Below are positions 23,214 through 35,080 of a stretch of 64,000 nt of DNA, piece after piece. Position 1 is the first letter of the stretch. Every line of letters begins with the position of its first letter. The DNA is from Glycine soja (taxonomy: Eukaryota; Streptophyta; Magnoliopsida; Fabales; Fabaceae). The translations under genes were made by a program, and so were the position numbers. Below the pieces are notes generated by a model. The model was not told where the DNA came from, did no database searches, and was given only the letters and a program-made list of their open reading frames with translations. The stretch is from NCBI RefSeq assembly GCF_004193775.1, contig NC_041003.1, positions 22,010,790-22,074,789 on the forward strand, given 5' to 3'.

Positions 23214-24875
23214 TGTAGAAGCAAAGCTGAATCAAGATTGATTCAAAGATGTTTTGATGATAACAAAGGTGATGACAAAAAGATCAAAGGTCAATTCATG
23301 ATAATCAAAGAATGAGTTCAAGATGTTCAAGATGTTTAAGATGTTCAAAATGTTCAAGATGTTCAAGATTGAATCAAGAACACTTCAAGGTTCAAGAGGA
23401 AATTTGATTTCAAGAATCAAGAATCAAGATTCAAGGTTCAAGCTTCCAAGAATCAAGATCAAGATTCAAGACTCAAGATTCAAGAATCAAGAGAAGACTT
23501 AATCAAGATAAGTATGAAAAAGTTTTTTTCAAAAACTGAGTAGCACATGGATTTTTCTCAAAACATGTTTACCAAAGAGTTTTTACTCTCTGGTAATCAA
23601 TTACCAGTAGCAAAAATGTTTTTCAAAAACCTTTCAACTGAATTTACAACGTTCCAATTGATTTCAAAAAGCTGTAATCGATTACAATGTTTTGGTAATC
23701 GATTACCAGTGTACTTGAACATTGAAATTCAAATTCAAATGTGAAGAGTCACATCCTTTCACAAAAAAGCTTTGTGTAATCGATTACACTGATTTGGTAA
23801 TCGATTACCAATGATTATTTATGAATAAATCAAAAGATGTAACTCTTCAAATGGGTTTTGACTTTTTCAAATTGGTTTTAAGTTTTTCTAAAAGTCATAA
23901 CTCTTCTAAATGGTTCTCTTGACCAGACATGAAGAGTCTATAAAAGCAAGGCTTTGTTTTGCATTTTATCAATCAATCAATCTATCCAATTAATCTTTCT
24001 ATCTATCCAATCTTTGAATCTCTTTGAACTTATTCTTCTTCATTGTGCCAAAAAGCTTTCCAAAGTTTTCTGGTTTTCTAAACCTTGAAAACTTGTGCTA
24101 TTCATTCTTTTCATCTCTTCTCCCTTTGCCAAAAAGAATTCGCCAAAGACTAACCGCCTGAATTCTTTTTGTGTCTCTCTTCTCCCTTTTCCAAAAGAAC
24201 AAAGGACTAAACGCCTGAATTCTTTTGTGTCTCCCTTCTCCCTTGTCAAAGAATTCAAAATGACACAGTCTGAGAATTCTTTTTATTCTTCCCTTTCCCT
24301 TATACAAAAGATTTCAAAGGACTAACCACCTGAGAATTCTTTTGTATCCCCATTCACAAAGTTTCAAAGGTTTAACCGCATGAGATCTTTGTCTTAACAC
24401 ATTGGAGGGTACATCCTTTGTGGTACAAGTGGAGGGTAAATCTACTTGGGTTTGACTGAGAACAAGAGAGTGTACATCTCTTGTGGATCAGTTCTAGTGG
24501 AGGGTACATCCACTAGGTTCAAAGAGAACAAGGGAGGGTACATCCCTTGTGAATCTTTGCTTGTAAAAGGATTTTTAAAAGGTTGGAAAAGAAATCTCAA
24601 GGACCGCAGGTCGCTTAGGGACTTGATGTAGGCATGGGTTGTTGCCGAACCAGTATAAAAACTCTTGTGTGTTTGTCTCCTTCTTCCCTACTCTTTTAAT
24701 TTCCGCTGTGCATTTTAATTTCTGCTTTTACTTTTGGTTAAGTTTCTCTTCTACTATTTATTCACTTAACAACATTGTAAAAGCCTTAGTAGAGTAAATT
24801 TTAATTAGTAAAGGTTTAGGAATAATTAATTCAACCCCCCCCTTCTTAATTATTCTGAGGCCACTTGATCCAACA
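23214..24875 (+). mobile_element. Solo copia LTR, 1662 bp, TSD AAAGT
   Basis: TGTAGAAGCAAAGC to CCACTTGATCCAACA, flanked by AAAGT at 23209-23213 and 24876-24880. U3 has ATGTTCAAG and AATCAAGATTCAAG micro-repeats (23327-23510), then palindrome pairs at 23674/23695 and 23776/23797, then CTATAAAAG at 23938. The transcribed part has four ~60-bp degenerate repeats (24105-24360; core GGACTAACCGCCTGAATTC) and repeated GGAGGGTACATCC words (24400-24550). It is the same family as the minus-strand LTR at 26800. Confidence 0.9.
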
Positions 24876-24880
24876 AAAGT

Positions 24881-25865
24881 AACCATGCATTTTGAAAAAC
24901 TGAGCAGATTCAAGTCTCTATAAATATTAACAAATAATTTTATAAACCAAAACATTTTATGTATACTTAAAGACAATTTTCTTATCTTTAAAACAAGGTA
25001 AATTAAGTCACTTGCAAAAATTTACAAAAAATTCATAAAAATCCCAAGAGGCAACGAGATAGAATATAGTTCAATTCTAACATGGTTCGAAGTTTTATCA
25101 ATTTCTACCTCTTCCCAAGACCAAATTGAATTTCACTTTTTACAATTTAAATCTAACAATACCCTCTTCCATCAAGGTAAAAATTATGTGAAAATTCGTT
25201 CTAAGTCAATTCTAGTAAATTTTTCTTTCTAACCCTTCTTTCCAGATTTCGCAAAATGTGCTTCCTACAACCATTCTACTTTGCTTTGACCTTTTAAATT
25301 CAAAAATGAAAATTACAATTTTTTAATATACATGTTTGAAAATAATTTTCTCTCAAGTTTGGTAAAATGTAAACTCCATTTCAAGGTGAATTATACATGT
25401 TTGAATGTTACAACATCTCTCTAGTTTTGTAAAAGAAGAATTGAAAGTCTATGGAATTATCTATTTCTAAATATGGTAACTGGGTTTGATATAGTAAGTA
25501 TGATGAATTGATTTTACGTTTAGTTAATATTTTTTTATCAGAAAATGAAAAAGAACACTAAAAAAAAGAATAGAGGATACAAAGGACACCCAAGCCTTCC
25601 AGCATCAACCACCTTAGAAATAACCCCACCAAGACATATCTACTCCAATAAATTCTCTAACCCAAAAGAATATACTTGTAGCATATATGACTTTATAAAT
25701 TAACTTGTATAAGTAAAAGGTAAGCAAATATTCTAGACATCTTCTAAGGTGGGGAATATGTGTAGGTCTCCCATCGTGGGCAACAAAGGTGGTGCATGTA
25801 ACATCCCTAATTGTTGATTTCTTGACAGCTAACTATTAACATCCTGGTACTACTACTTATTTTTG
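24881..25865. other. Unclassified AT-rich DNA, no gene seen
   Basis: Flank of the solo LTR. Only short frames, no TIR, PBS or domain recognised. The piece near 25560-25860 may be part of an older element. Confidence 0.25.
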
Positions 25866-26402
25866 TGGATGTGAAATCTAACCGGCAAGTGCACCGGGTC
25901 ATCAAGTAAATAATTAAAACGGAATAAATCGAGTATCGAACTCAGGGAACTTTTTTTACTTGGAAAAGAGTCATTCAAAATGCAAGTGTTTGTAAAAAGA
26001 ATTAAGTGTCATGAATTGAAAACAAAGGTATTTTCTGTTCTAATCAAAGAAACAGTAAATGTAAGCAATTGAGTGTGAAAACAAATAAGTAAAAGCGTTG
26101 GGTCCTTCTACCGAGATACTTGAAGCAATTAGAGTTTTTCTCTATTTAAAATTATTTATGTGTTCTATACTGAGGACAAAAATAACAAACACTGATGTCT
26201 CATGATTTGGACTAATTTAAACTAAACTTCGTTCGCAGATGTCTCTTGTTGTACATAGCTTAATTTAAACAGCATTATAATCACAACATAATAAAAACCA
26301 AAACCCTGCACTCTATTCCTAGCAATGCAGTTATCTAGCCCTGTTATATCAAGTTCTAAGGAAACAGTACATTTTACAATGCTAAAGTTCCTAACAACAC
26401 AC
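25866..26402 (-). repeat. 3' part of a minus-strand Athila-like LTR (split copy, left piece)
   Basis: In minus sense it reads GGAACTTTAGCATTG through GTTCCCTGAGTTCGATACTC to CCCGGTGCACTTGCCGG. It aligns with the end of the plus-strand LTR at 33735-34217 (GTTCCCCGAGTGTTTGATAC, ATCCGGTGCACTTGCCGG). The right piece of the same LTR is at 34234-35069; the young Athila-like element lies between. Confidence 0.65.
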
Positions 26403-28475
26403 TATTAGTCGGTGAAAATGACTAATTTTTGTGTATAAAACTTATATAAATTGTATCAAACTCTCCCAATTTATGGTTATTTTGTAATGTTATAAGTACT
26501 TTCTGTTAAGTATGGGTAATAAATAATTAGTATTTCCATTTTGTGTGTTTAATAATCATTTTCTCTCAATTTCAGGTTAATTGGGCAAGCTTTGGAAAAG
26601 GTTGTTTTCACCTTCTCGCTAAGCCAATTTGCTGGCTTAGCGAGCATCCGCTAAGCGCAACATTCCTGGGCTAAGTGCGAGGAAGAATCTAGAAGAAGAT
26701 GAGTTGTACAGGTTTGCTAAGGGCACCGCTTCATCTCTCTATGCGCATCGCTTCAGTTCATCCGCTAAGCGAGAAAGGCGCGCAAAGCCAAAAATCACTT
26801 GTTGGATCAAGTGGCCTCGAAATAATTAAGAAGGGGGGGGGGTTGAATTAATTATTAATGAACCTTTACTAATTAAAAATATATCCTTCTTAATGTAACT
26901 AGATTCAATTAGGCTTTTACTATGATGTTAAGAAAGTAAAGAACAAAAATAGAAACTTAACCAAAAGTAAAAGCGATAATTAAAGTGCGCAGCGGAAATT
27001 AAAGAGTGTAGGGAAGAAGAAGACAAACACAAGAATTTATACTGGTTCGGCAACAACCCGTGCCTACATCCAGTCCCCAAGCAACCTGCGGTCCTTGAGA
27101 TTTCTTTTCAACCTTGTAAAAACCTTTACAAGCAAAGATCCACAAGGTATGTACCCTCCCTTGTTCTCTTTGAACAACCAAGTGGATGTACCCTCCACTT
27201 GAACTGATCCACAAGAGATGTACCCTCTCTTGTTCTCAGTTACAACAACCCAAGTAGATGTACCCTCTACTTGTACCAGAAAGGATGTACCCTCCAATGT
27301 GTTAAGACAAAGTTCTCAGGCGGTTAGTCCTTTGAAACTTTGTAAAGGGGAAACAAAAGATATCTCAGGCTGTTAGTCCTTTGAAATCTTTTGCTTAAGG
27401 GAAAGGGAAGAATCAAAAGAATTCTCAGACTGTGTCCTTTTGAATTCTTTGAAAAGGGAGAAGGGAGACACAAAATAATTCAGGTGGTTAGTCCTTTGTT
27501 CTTTTGGAAAAGGGAGAAGAGAGACACAACAAGAATTCAGGCGATTAGTCCTTGTTGAATTCTTTTTGGGAAAGGGAGAAGAGAATGAAAAAGATGAATA
27601 GCACAAGTTTTTTATCAAAGAACTTTTCTTGAAAGAAAAATTTTGAACAAAAACTTTTAGAAAGATAAAGAGAAGATGAATAAAAAAATTTGTTGAAAGA
27701 GTTGAATGATGTTGAGAGAGAAGATTGAAAGATAGATTTCTTGATCGTTATCAAAATACATGCCATGGTCACATATTTATAATTTCTTGATGACTCAAGT
27801 CAAATTTTGTGACTCTTGGCAATTTCTTTTAAAACTAGTCACTTAGAAAAGTTGTGACTTTTGAAAGAATCTTCAGAAACAAGTCACTTGAAGAAATGTG
27901 ACTTTTGGAAATGTATTTTTTGAAAACAGTCACTGGTAATCGATTACCATCAAGGTGTAATCAATTACACATCAACAGATGTGACTCTTCATTTTGAATT
28001 TTGAAAATCCTAACGTTTTAAAAACACAGGCAATCGATTACTACATTCTGGTAATCGATTACTAGAGAGTAAAACTCTTTGATAATGATTTTGTGAAAAC
28101 TTCTTGTGCTACTCAATGTTTTGAAAATTTTTTTTAATACTTATCTTGAGTGATTCTTCTCTTGATTCCTGAATCTTGAGTCTTGAATCTTGATCTTGAT
28201 TATTCTTGAATCTTGATTCTTGAAACTTGATTCTTGAAAACTTCATTCTTGAATCTTTGCAATTTTCTTGACTCTTGATTCTTTGACATCATCAAAATAA
28301 CCTTGGAAGCCATTGCTTCCACATCACTAACGTGTGCTAAGCGGCCCATACGTGCGCTAATTGCACGAGCACGGACAAGGCCAACTATTTAAGCCTAAAA
28401 TCAGATTTTGTGAAGGGAGTTTGGACTGGGATTCAGAGCTTTGCATGTCTAGGGTTTCTAGAGAGAGAAAGGTCC
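26403..28475 (+). repeat. Partial 5' LTR of the Athila-like element, split by a solo copia LTR
   Basis: Pieces 26403-26799 and 28329-28475 correspond to 32848-33235 and 33241-33389 of the 3' LTR. They share TTCACCTTCTCGCTAAGCCA and end at AGAGAGAGAAAGGTCC, where the deletion to integrase begins. Confidence 0.85.
26800..28323 (-). mobile_element. Solo copia LTR, minus strand, TSD TCACT
   Basis: On the plus strand it runs TGTTGGATCAAGTGGCC to GCTTCCACA, flanked by TCACT at 26795-26799 and 28324-28328. The uninterrupted site AAAATCACTAACGTAC exists in the 3' LTR near 33233. It has the same U3/R features as 23214-24875 in reverse: GGTACATCC repeats, ~60-bp repeats with GGACTAACxGCCTGA, palindrome pairs at 27936/27957 and 28030/28050, and TCAAGAATC micro-repeats. 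Confidence 0.92.
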
Positions 28476-29316
28476 GTAGGGAATAAATATATTCTGGTGG
28501 CTGTTGATTATGTGTCTAAATGGGTGGAAGCTATGGCCACATCAAGGAATGATGTTAAGACAGTGGTGAGATTTATCTAGAAGAACATTTTTTTTCGATT
28601 TGGGGTAGCTCGAATATTGATCAGTGATGGTGGTTCGCACTTCTATAATACTCAGCTTCAAAAGGTATTGAGTCAATACCATGTGAATCATAGAGTAGCA
28701 TCCCCTTACCATCCGCAAACCAATGGGCAAGTTGAAGTATCCAACAGAGAATTAAAGAAAATATTAGAAAAAACAGTGGCATCAACCAGGAAAGATTGGT
28801 CAGCCATATTACAAAACTGCATATAAAACTCCAATTGGTCTGTCTCCTTTTCAACTAGTGTATTGAAAATCATGTCATTTACTGATTGAAATGGAACACA
28901 AGGCATATTAGGCTCTTAAATTTCTGAACTTTGATGAGAAGGCATCCAAGGAGAACAGAAAGAATCAAATGTTGGAACTAGAAGAAATGCGATTAACAAC
29001 TTATGAATCCTCATGACTTTACAAAGAAAAAGTCAAGACGTATCATGATAAGAAATTGATAAAGAGAGAATTCAAACCAGGACAAGAGGTGCTACTTTTT
29101 AATTAAAGATCAAAATTATTTCCTGGTAAGCTGAAATCCAAGTGGTTTGGACCTTTTATTATTAAGGATGTTCGATCTTATGGTGCAATAGAGCTATATG
29201 ACCCACAATCTCAGAATCCAAATAGGACATGGGTTGTAAATGGCCAGAGGTTAAAATTGTATCATGGTGAAGAATTTACAAGGACACAGGGCACTGTTCA
29301 TTTGATCACCCAGTGA
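28476..29316 (+). pseudogene. Athila-like integrase, C-terminal two thirds
   Basis: The reading frame begins at the deletion junction with [20 protein letters not shown]. The first catalytic Asp is at 28506-28508 and the second in ISDGG at 28626-28628. The Glu of NGQVE at 28734-28736 is 35 residues after the second Asp, a canonical DD35E spacing, and [11 protein letters not shown] is the standard gypsy motif. Nonsense codons follow (for example after KTVVRFI and after ILQNCI) with a small deletion in the WAYRTAFKTP area. The C-terminal part (KWFGPFIIKDV, WVVNGQRLK) is still readable, and the frame closes with TGA at 29314-29316. Integrase would insert element cDNA; this copy is dead. Confidence 0.85.
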
Positions 29317-30990
29317 GGTAAAAGCGTCAAGCTAATGACGTTAAAGAAGCGCTTCCTGGGAGGCAACTCAGTTTTAAATTCTTCTATTTTTGTTTTTTGT
29401 TTTATGCATTTAAATCATTTGGAACTTGCTATGTAAGCTGTACATAGGAGCATATCAGCCAATCTTTGAATGCTTAACATAAGGGTTTCAATTTCATGGA
29501 AAAAGGACTGAAAAATAACTTAGAAATTTTTTCTTCTTCTGAAAAACAGTCCTTTCTCTAAGCGCAAGCCTCGCGCTAAGCACAGCTCTATTCATGCGCT
29601 AAGCTGCGAGTCTTAAGCGCTTAGCGCCCAACCCCTGCATCTGAGGCTGATTTGGTCCGCTAAGATTGCCAAGGTTGGGCTAAGCTAACTTCGATTCGAT
29701 CTGAATTCAGCTAAGCTTCAACCTGATCACTAAGCGATAGCTTATCCGTGGCTAAGCGGGCTATTGTCGCCAAGCGCAATTCCTTACGGCCTTAATTGAG
29801 GTCCATGACGCTAAGCGCCAGTCATGGAAGCTAAGCGAGATTCTTTGCGGCAGTATGAGCGCTAAGCGAGTACCTCTCAGCTAAGCGCGTGCTCCTATGT
29901 ACTTAAGATGCATCATTTTAGTTAAGATGGCTAGAGCCAGGATTTTATAGTGAGATTTGAAGCTTTTATAATCTGCAGACCTCGCTAAGCTGACATACCC
30001 TCGCGCTAAGCCGAGTTTCTGTGTAAGAAAAAAAAACTGATTTTGAATTTGAAACGTCGACTAAGTGCGCGGATTCGCTAAGCAACAAGTCTTGAAAAAC
30101 CAAACGTCTCTCTCGCTTAGCGAGACATTTCGCTAAGAGCAAGTGTCAAAAATCGCTTGGTTAAGTGTAACTTCAGGACATTGACAAGTGTTGAACGTAA
30201 GGGACAACTAGAGAATTCTGCACAAACACCATTTTCTCTTTCTCCCTCTCTCATCCAATTTTGCATAAGCATTGTGTTCACTGCATCAACAATTCAAGTA
30301 AGTTCCATACAATCTCTTTCTCTGCTGGTTTGCTCAACCTTAGGTTAGACAAAATTTAAAACTAGCTTCAGGAATTGTAGGACTGTAGTATATTTAGAAG
30401 TATTTAAAATTTAGGATTTTGTATAGATTGTTTGATGTAGATTGTGTTATAAACTTTGCATGTGTGATTTGACAATAAAGGCTCCAATGTTTGAAGAAAA
30501 TGCACAGTGTTTCCTTCACTTTTTTTGGAAAATGCAATGAGCTCGCTCAGGGAGCTTACCGAGCTCATCAATTTTTGTTGCACATATGCGTTTTATGGAA
30601 GACCTCGCTGAGCGCGCTTATCGCGCTGAGCGAGTGCATCAATGTTAGTTGAATTCTTCTGAAGAAATCGTTGAGCACATCTATTGTGCTAAGCGAGCTG
30701 ACTTCAAAAGGATGAATGTTCATCCTCTTGATGAAGTATTGATGGCTAAGCAAGGCTAATTCGCTAAACCTAGATAACTTAATCAGAAGTTTTTGCTAAC
30801 AGCCGCACGCTAAGCCACGAATCTCTGGGCTAAGCGAAATCTGTTGCGGCAAGTGCTGGCTAAGCAAGCCCTCTTTCGTTAAGCGATATATATTGTTTGT
30901 GAGGACCGCTAAGCGTGTTCAATTTTTCTAAGTGGCCTTTGTCTTTCTTTTAATTTGAATTTTGCAAATGTTCACATTCTTTTCTTGTAG
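29317..30990 (+). other. Athila-like spacer between pol and 3' ORF, GCTAAGCG-rich
   Basis: No gene. It starts with GACGTTAAAGAAGCGCTTCC, then repeats the word GCTAAGCG or its complement CGCTTAGC and close variants, especially 29560-30130 and 30540-30920. The same word fills the LTRs of this family. Confidence 0.5.
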
Positions 30991-31443
30991 ATGGCATCGA
31001 GAAAGAGAGCAAGAACTGAAGACATCCTTTCATCTTCCAACTTACCTCCTTCGACAGCACCCATGGAACCAGATGCTCAACAAGCTCATCCCATAATTCC
31101 TATGTTGCAGAGCTTATTCAGGGGGCAGTTGATGATTGTTTACAACCAGCAGGAGTTAGCTCACAACAAGCCAGTTATATCCATGGAGCAATTTCTGGAA
31201 AAGGTGGCTTGGCCTGAAGCTCAGCTTCCTCTGGTGAGATCCCCCGAGGTTGTTCCTTCCAGTCCTGTACCAGCAAGGACAGAGCCAAGACCAGCAGAGC
31301 CACAACCTCCGGTAGCAGATCCACCTGTTTCTCCTGAGGTTGAAATACTATCTCCTCCACCAGCTCCATCGGCACCACCTCTGATAATCATTCCCGATGA
31401 CTCAGCTGATGAAACTGCTGCTCCTCCTGATTCACCATCATGA
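30991..31443 (+). CDS. Athila-like 3' (env-position) ORF, probably internally deleted
   Basis: ATG at 30991 (after a TTTTCTTGTAG stretch that could be a splice acceptor), 150 codons, TGA stop at 31441-31443. The N-terminus is basic (MASRKRARTE). The middle has PMLQSLFRGQLMIVYNQQEL and MEQFLEKVAWPEAQ, and the C-terminal 70 residues are Pro/Ser/Ala-rich with an acidic end. It lies between integrase and the 3' LTR, where Athila elements carry their env-like ORF, but no transmembrane segment is seen and it is much shorter than usual. EQFLEKVAWP resembles EQFGAQVAWP in the Ogre-3 3' ORF, so this may be the joined ends of a longer protein whose core was lost. Function unknown. Confidence 0.55.
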   Translation: MASRKRARTEDILSSSNLPPSTAPMEPDAQQAHPIIPMLQSLFRGQLMIVYNQQELAHNKPVISMEQFLEKVAWPEAQLPLVRSPEVVPSSPVPARTEPRPAEPQPPVADPPVSPEVEILSPPPAPSAPPLIIIPDDSADETAAPPDSPS

Positions 31444-32833
31444 TACCTAGAGGATGGTTTGGACTTTTCTGATTGGATGGACTGCTGAGGAAGTTGTGTT
31501 TCATCTTGACAATAATGTGGATATTTTTGATGATTTTGTGCTTCTTTGTTGCACTTTTTGGTTTACTATTAGTATAGTTAGGGTTTTAGATCAATATTTC
31601 TTTTTTATTAATTTTGTGCAGGGGTAGCTTAGTTGCTTAGCCTAAAGCATGTTGAACAGTTTAACTTATTTTGAATGGTGTGACAGTGAAGTAGTTTACT
31701 TATTTTGTGGAAATGGGTGTATGACTTTATTTTGAATTGAATGCATGATTATGTTGAAGTTTGTGTTTCCTTTCATGAGTTTGAGCATGTGTGTATGTTA
31801 GACAAAGAAAGAACAAGAATGTGAACTTGCAATTAGAATTGTTAGTCAGTAGACAAATTGATTGTGAAAGAAAAGCTTGAACCAAAACCGGCGAGAGTGT
31901 GACCTTAAACTGTGAGTGATAATCTTTGCATGAATCTCTGAGTTTTAGAATGAAATGTATAAATGAGGACATGATGAAGGCCATGATTGTACATACACAA
32001 GCTCTTTTGACCAAACAACTTACCTTGAATGATAATTGCATCCTTTGCTCCCATTTTGAGCTGAATCATATTGTCAAAAATTTGAACCCTGAACTTAAAT
32101 AATTATCTCTTGATACCTTGTTTTGATTTTAGGAGAGCATATGGTTCAAGGCAAATTTACTCTAAATTTGGGGGAGGGAAGTCAATTCGAATGAAAATAA
32201 AAAGGTAAGGCATCAGCACACACAACAAATAAGTTGTATGTTAAAAAAAAAAGAGAAAGAAAAGAATAAATTATGCTATTACAATAAGGTCAAAAGTAAC
32301 TTGAGAGGAAAAGATAGTGAGAAAGCTACTGGTATAATACAAGACCATTGGGATAAGTCAAGGATTTGTGCTCTCTTAGAATCTAAGCCTTTGAATCCTA
32401 GAAAAACCAATGAATTTTTGTAGCCAAGCCTCACTACAAACCTGAGAAAGTCCTTCTGATTCTGTTTATACATTTCTGACTTTATGGCATGAGATGAAAT
32501 TCAAAGATTGGACCTCTTGCTAGTTGTTATTAATGAATAGATTAAACACTTGTGCTTGAGTGAAACAGTAGCCATGAGACTATTATTTAAGCTACTTTCC
32601 TTGATATCTGTCTTATGCTTAACTTCATCTATCTGTTCAGGTTACATTTTATTCTTCTCTTTGGATAACTATATACCTTGTGAAAGACAAGTGATGAGGG
32701 CATTTTACTCCATTCTCTTATCATGCAATCAGTCACTTTGTAGCGTACACCTTTGTACATAATCACTGCATGTCATTGTCACTTGAGGACAAGTGAGTTG
32801 TTCTCTTTTTGCTTGAGGACAAGCAAAACTGTA
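31444..32833 (+). other. 3' untranslated region of the Athila-like element
   Basis: No coding signal beyond chance frames. It ends with the repeated phrase GCTTGAGGACAAGCAAAAC just before the PPT, which is usual for this group in legumes as recalled. Confidence 0.45.
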
Positions 32834-32847
32834 AATTTGGGGGAGTT
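32834..32847 (+). other. Polypurine tract of the Athila-like element
   Basis: AAATTTGGGGGAGT stands directly before the 3' LTR start TGTTAGTCGG. Confidence 0.8.
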
Positions 32848-34228
32848 GTTAGTCGGTGAAAATGACTAAATTTTGTGTATAAAACTTGTATAAATTGTAT
32901 CAAACTCTCCCAATTTATGGTTATTTTGTAATGTTAAAGTACTTTCTATTAAGTATGGGTAATAAATACTTAGTATTTCCATTTTGTGTTTTTAATAATC
33001 ATTTTCTCTCAATTTCAGGTTAATTAGGCAAGCTTTGGAAAAGGCTGTTTTCACCTTCTCGCTAAGCCAATCTGCTGGCTTAGTGAGCATCCACTAAGCG
33101 TAACATTCCTGGGCTAAGCGCGAGGAAGAATCCAAAAGAAGATGAGTTGTACAGGTTCACTAAGTGCACCGCTCCATCTCTCTATGCGCACCGCTTCAGT
33201 TCATCCGCTAAGCGAGAAAGGCGCGCTAAGCCAAAAATCACTAACGTACGCTAAGCGGCCCATACATGCGCTAAGCACACGAGCACGAACAAGGCCAGCT
33301 ATTTAAGCCTAAAATCAGATTTTGTGAAGGGAGTTTGGACTGGGATTCAGAGCTTTGCATGTCTAGGGTTTCTAGAGAGAGAAAGGTCCAAGTTATAGAG
33401 AGTTTTGAGAGATTTTGTTGTGTGAAGATCTGCAAAGACCAGAGCTCGAAGGAGGAGCCGGTTTGAGAGCTTGAGATGAGTTTGTGAGTGATTGTGAGAT
33501 CCTAAAGGTGAAGGAGACATCCTCACCACTTGTATTTTTGCAATCTTTCATCTTGTTCTTCTTTTTGTTGTTAAGAAGGCTTCCTGGTATGGAAATCTAA
33601 ATCCTTTGTTGGATCTTCCTTGTAGGTACCTGATGTAAATATATGTTTATCTATTTAATGAAGTTTTGTGTGTTCTCTGTGCTATCTGCTTTTCATTCCA
33701 GTATGCCTTTACCTTGATCACGTAGATGCATGCTTTGTTAGGGTCATTCAACAGTGGAAACTGGTCTGACTCTAAAGTCCTTGATAGTGCAGGGCTGAGT
33801 TGTCGTGCTTTCACAAGGAATCGAGGTGCGATAAGTTAGTTGAGTATGTGTGTCTTAATGTGGTCCTGGTTGAGTTAAGTCTTACAAGAGGAATCTGCGA
33901 ATGATGCTTGATCAGGATTAGGCTAAGCTATTATGAGGAATCGGGGTTTAGTATTTCAGGAGACACCATAAGAACACATGAGCATTGTTAGATAGAGAAT
34001 ATCTTTTTAGCATCAGGCACCTATTAGGAAGACCAATGTGTTATGTACTTCTTTTTAGCATGAGCATAGTTTATACACTTGTTCATATTCATACTTACTT
34101 TCACACAATAGACGCCTATTTGCTGAAATAGCTTACCAAATAACACAAGTTCCCCGAGTGTTTGATACTCGGTTCTTAACGTTTTATACTACTTGTGCGA
34201 TCCGGTGCACTTGCCGGAAGCCCGAACA
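32848..34228 (+). repeat. 3' LTR of the Athila-like element
   Basis: 1381 bp from TGTTAGTCGGTGAAAATG to CCCGAACA, matching the partial 5' LTR over its first ~540 bp. It contains many CGCTAAGC words (33055-33290). The 3' boundary is inferred from the CA end and the CACAC repeat and could shift by a few bases. Confidence 0.75.
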
Positions 34229-34233
34229 CACAC

Positions 34234-35069
34234 ACCAATGGGTGATCAAACCACCAGCATGCATACAATAAGCGTAGATAGAAACATTAAACACGTGAAA
34301 ATAACTTCAAATGGATAATAATAATATTTACATCAAGTATTCAGCAGAGATTCCCAACAAAGGATTCTAACCCTCCATTAAAAGGGAGTAGCTTTCACAA
34401 ATAGGAGAAGGGTTTCAGAGAAAATACCAGATTACAAAGCAATGGGGATTCCTCTTCCACCTCTAAAAACCTAGGACTTACTCTTTAACCTTGAATCTAC
34501 CTAAAAGTTAGGGCCTTTGCTTCCTTGCTCAGCTTTTCCTCCGTTCTCTGCACACAATTCGTAGTCTATTCAGACCTCCCTCACATTCTCCGCAAGTCAG
34601 GCTTAAAAAAGGGCTTTTTGTCCGCGAAGGCGCGCTTAGTGCCATTCTCGCGCTAAGCGCGAGTAAGTGAGATTTGGCTTAGTGCCAATCTCGTGCTTAG
34701 CGCAGAAGAGACAACCGTCTTGCTTAGCGAGCTGCATACGTGATGGGCGCGTGCTGGCGTGGAAGAACTCTCCTTAGGCTTATCCTCAATTGCTAAGCCA
34801 CTGCTGTCTCGCTTAGCGGTTTGGTCTCGCTAAGCGCATGGTTCAGGCTTAGCGAGACAACAACTTTTGCACCTTCATAATTTTCTCCTTTTTACCTGAA
34901 ATTTAGGTGAAATTTACATTAAATTCATAAGGAAGGCTTCTACTGAGCACATATGAAAACTAAACTAGAAATATTTACAATCCTACCAAAAATAACCATA
35001 AATTGGGAGATTTATATACATTTTGGAAAAATTTTCTATACAAAAGTTAGTCGTATAAGAAAACTAACA
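34234..35069 (-). repeat. 5' part of a minus-strand Athila-like LTR (split copy, right piece)
   Basis: In minus sense it begins TGTTAGTTTTCTTATACGAC and shares CTCCCAATTTATGGTTATTT with the plus-strand LTR, then AATCCTTTGTTGG and TGATGTAAATA. GCTAAGCG words lie at 34615-34860. At its inner end it joins, across the younger insertion, with 25866-26402: the combined text (GCATGCTGGTGG, then GTTAGGAACTTTAG) parallels GCATGCTTTGTTAGGGTCAT at 33728. Confidence 0.68.
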
Positions 35070-35080
35070 CTAACACACTA

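Larger units (their letters stand above)
26403..34228 (+). mobile_element. Athila-like Ty3/gypsy element with 5' deletion
   Basis: The plus-strand element is flanked by CACAC on both sides (26398-26402, 34229-34233), a weak TSD because the right flank is CA-rich. The start (TATTAGTCGGTGAAAATGAC) and the 3' LTR start (TGTTAGTCGGTGAAAATGAC, 32848) match. A deletion fuses the first ~540 bp of the 5' LTR to mid-integrase at 28475/28476, removing PBS, gag, protease, RT and RNase H. Integrase end, a spacer rich in GCTAAGCG, an env-like ORF remnant, PPT and 3' LTR remain. The 5' LTR is also interrupted by a solo copia LTR. Confidence 0.8.

Noticed and set aside
25866..35069. CTAAC direct repeat as TSD of the old minus-strand Athila-like LTR
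   Set aside because: It would require the LTR to end in CG, not CA, so the match is probably chance.
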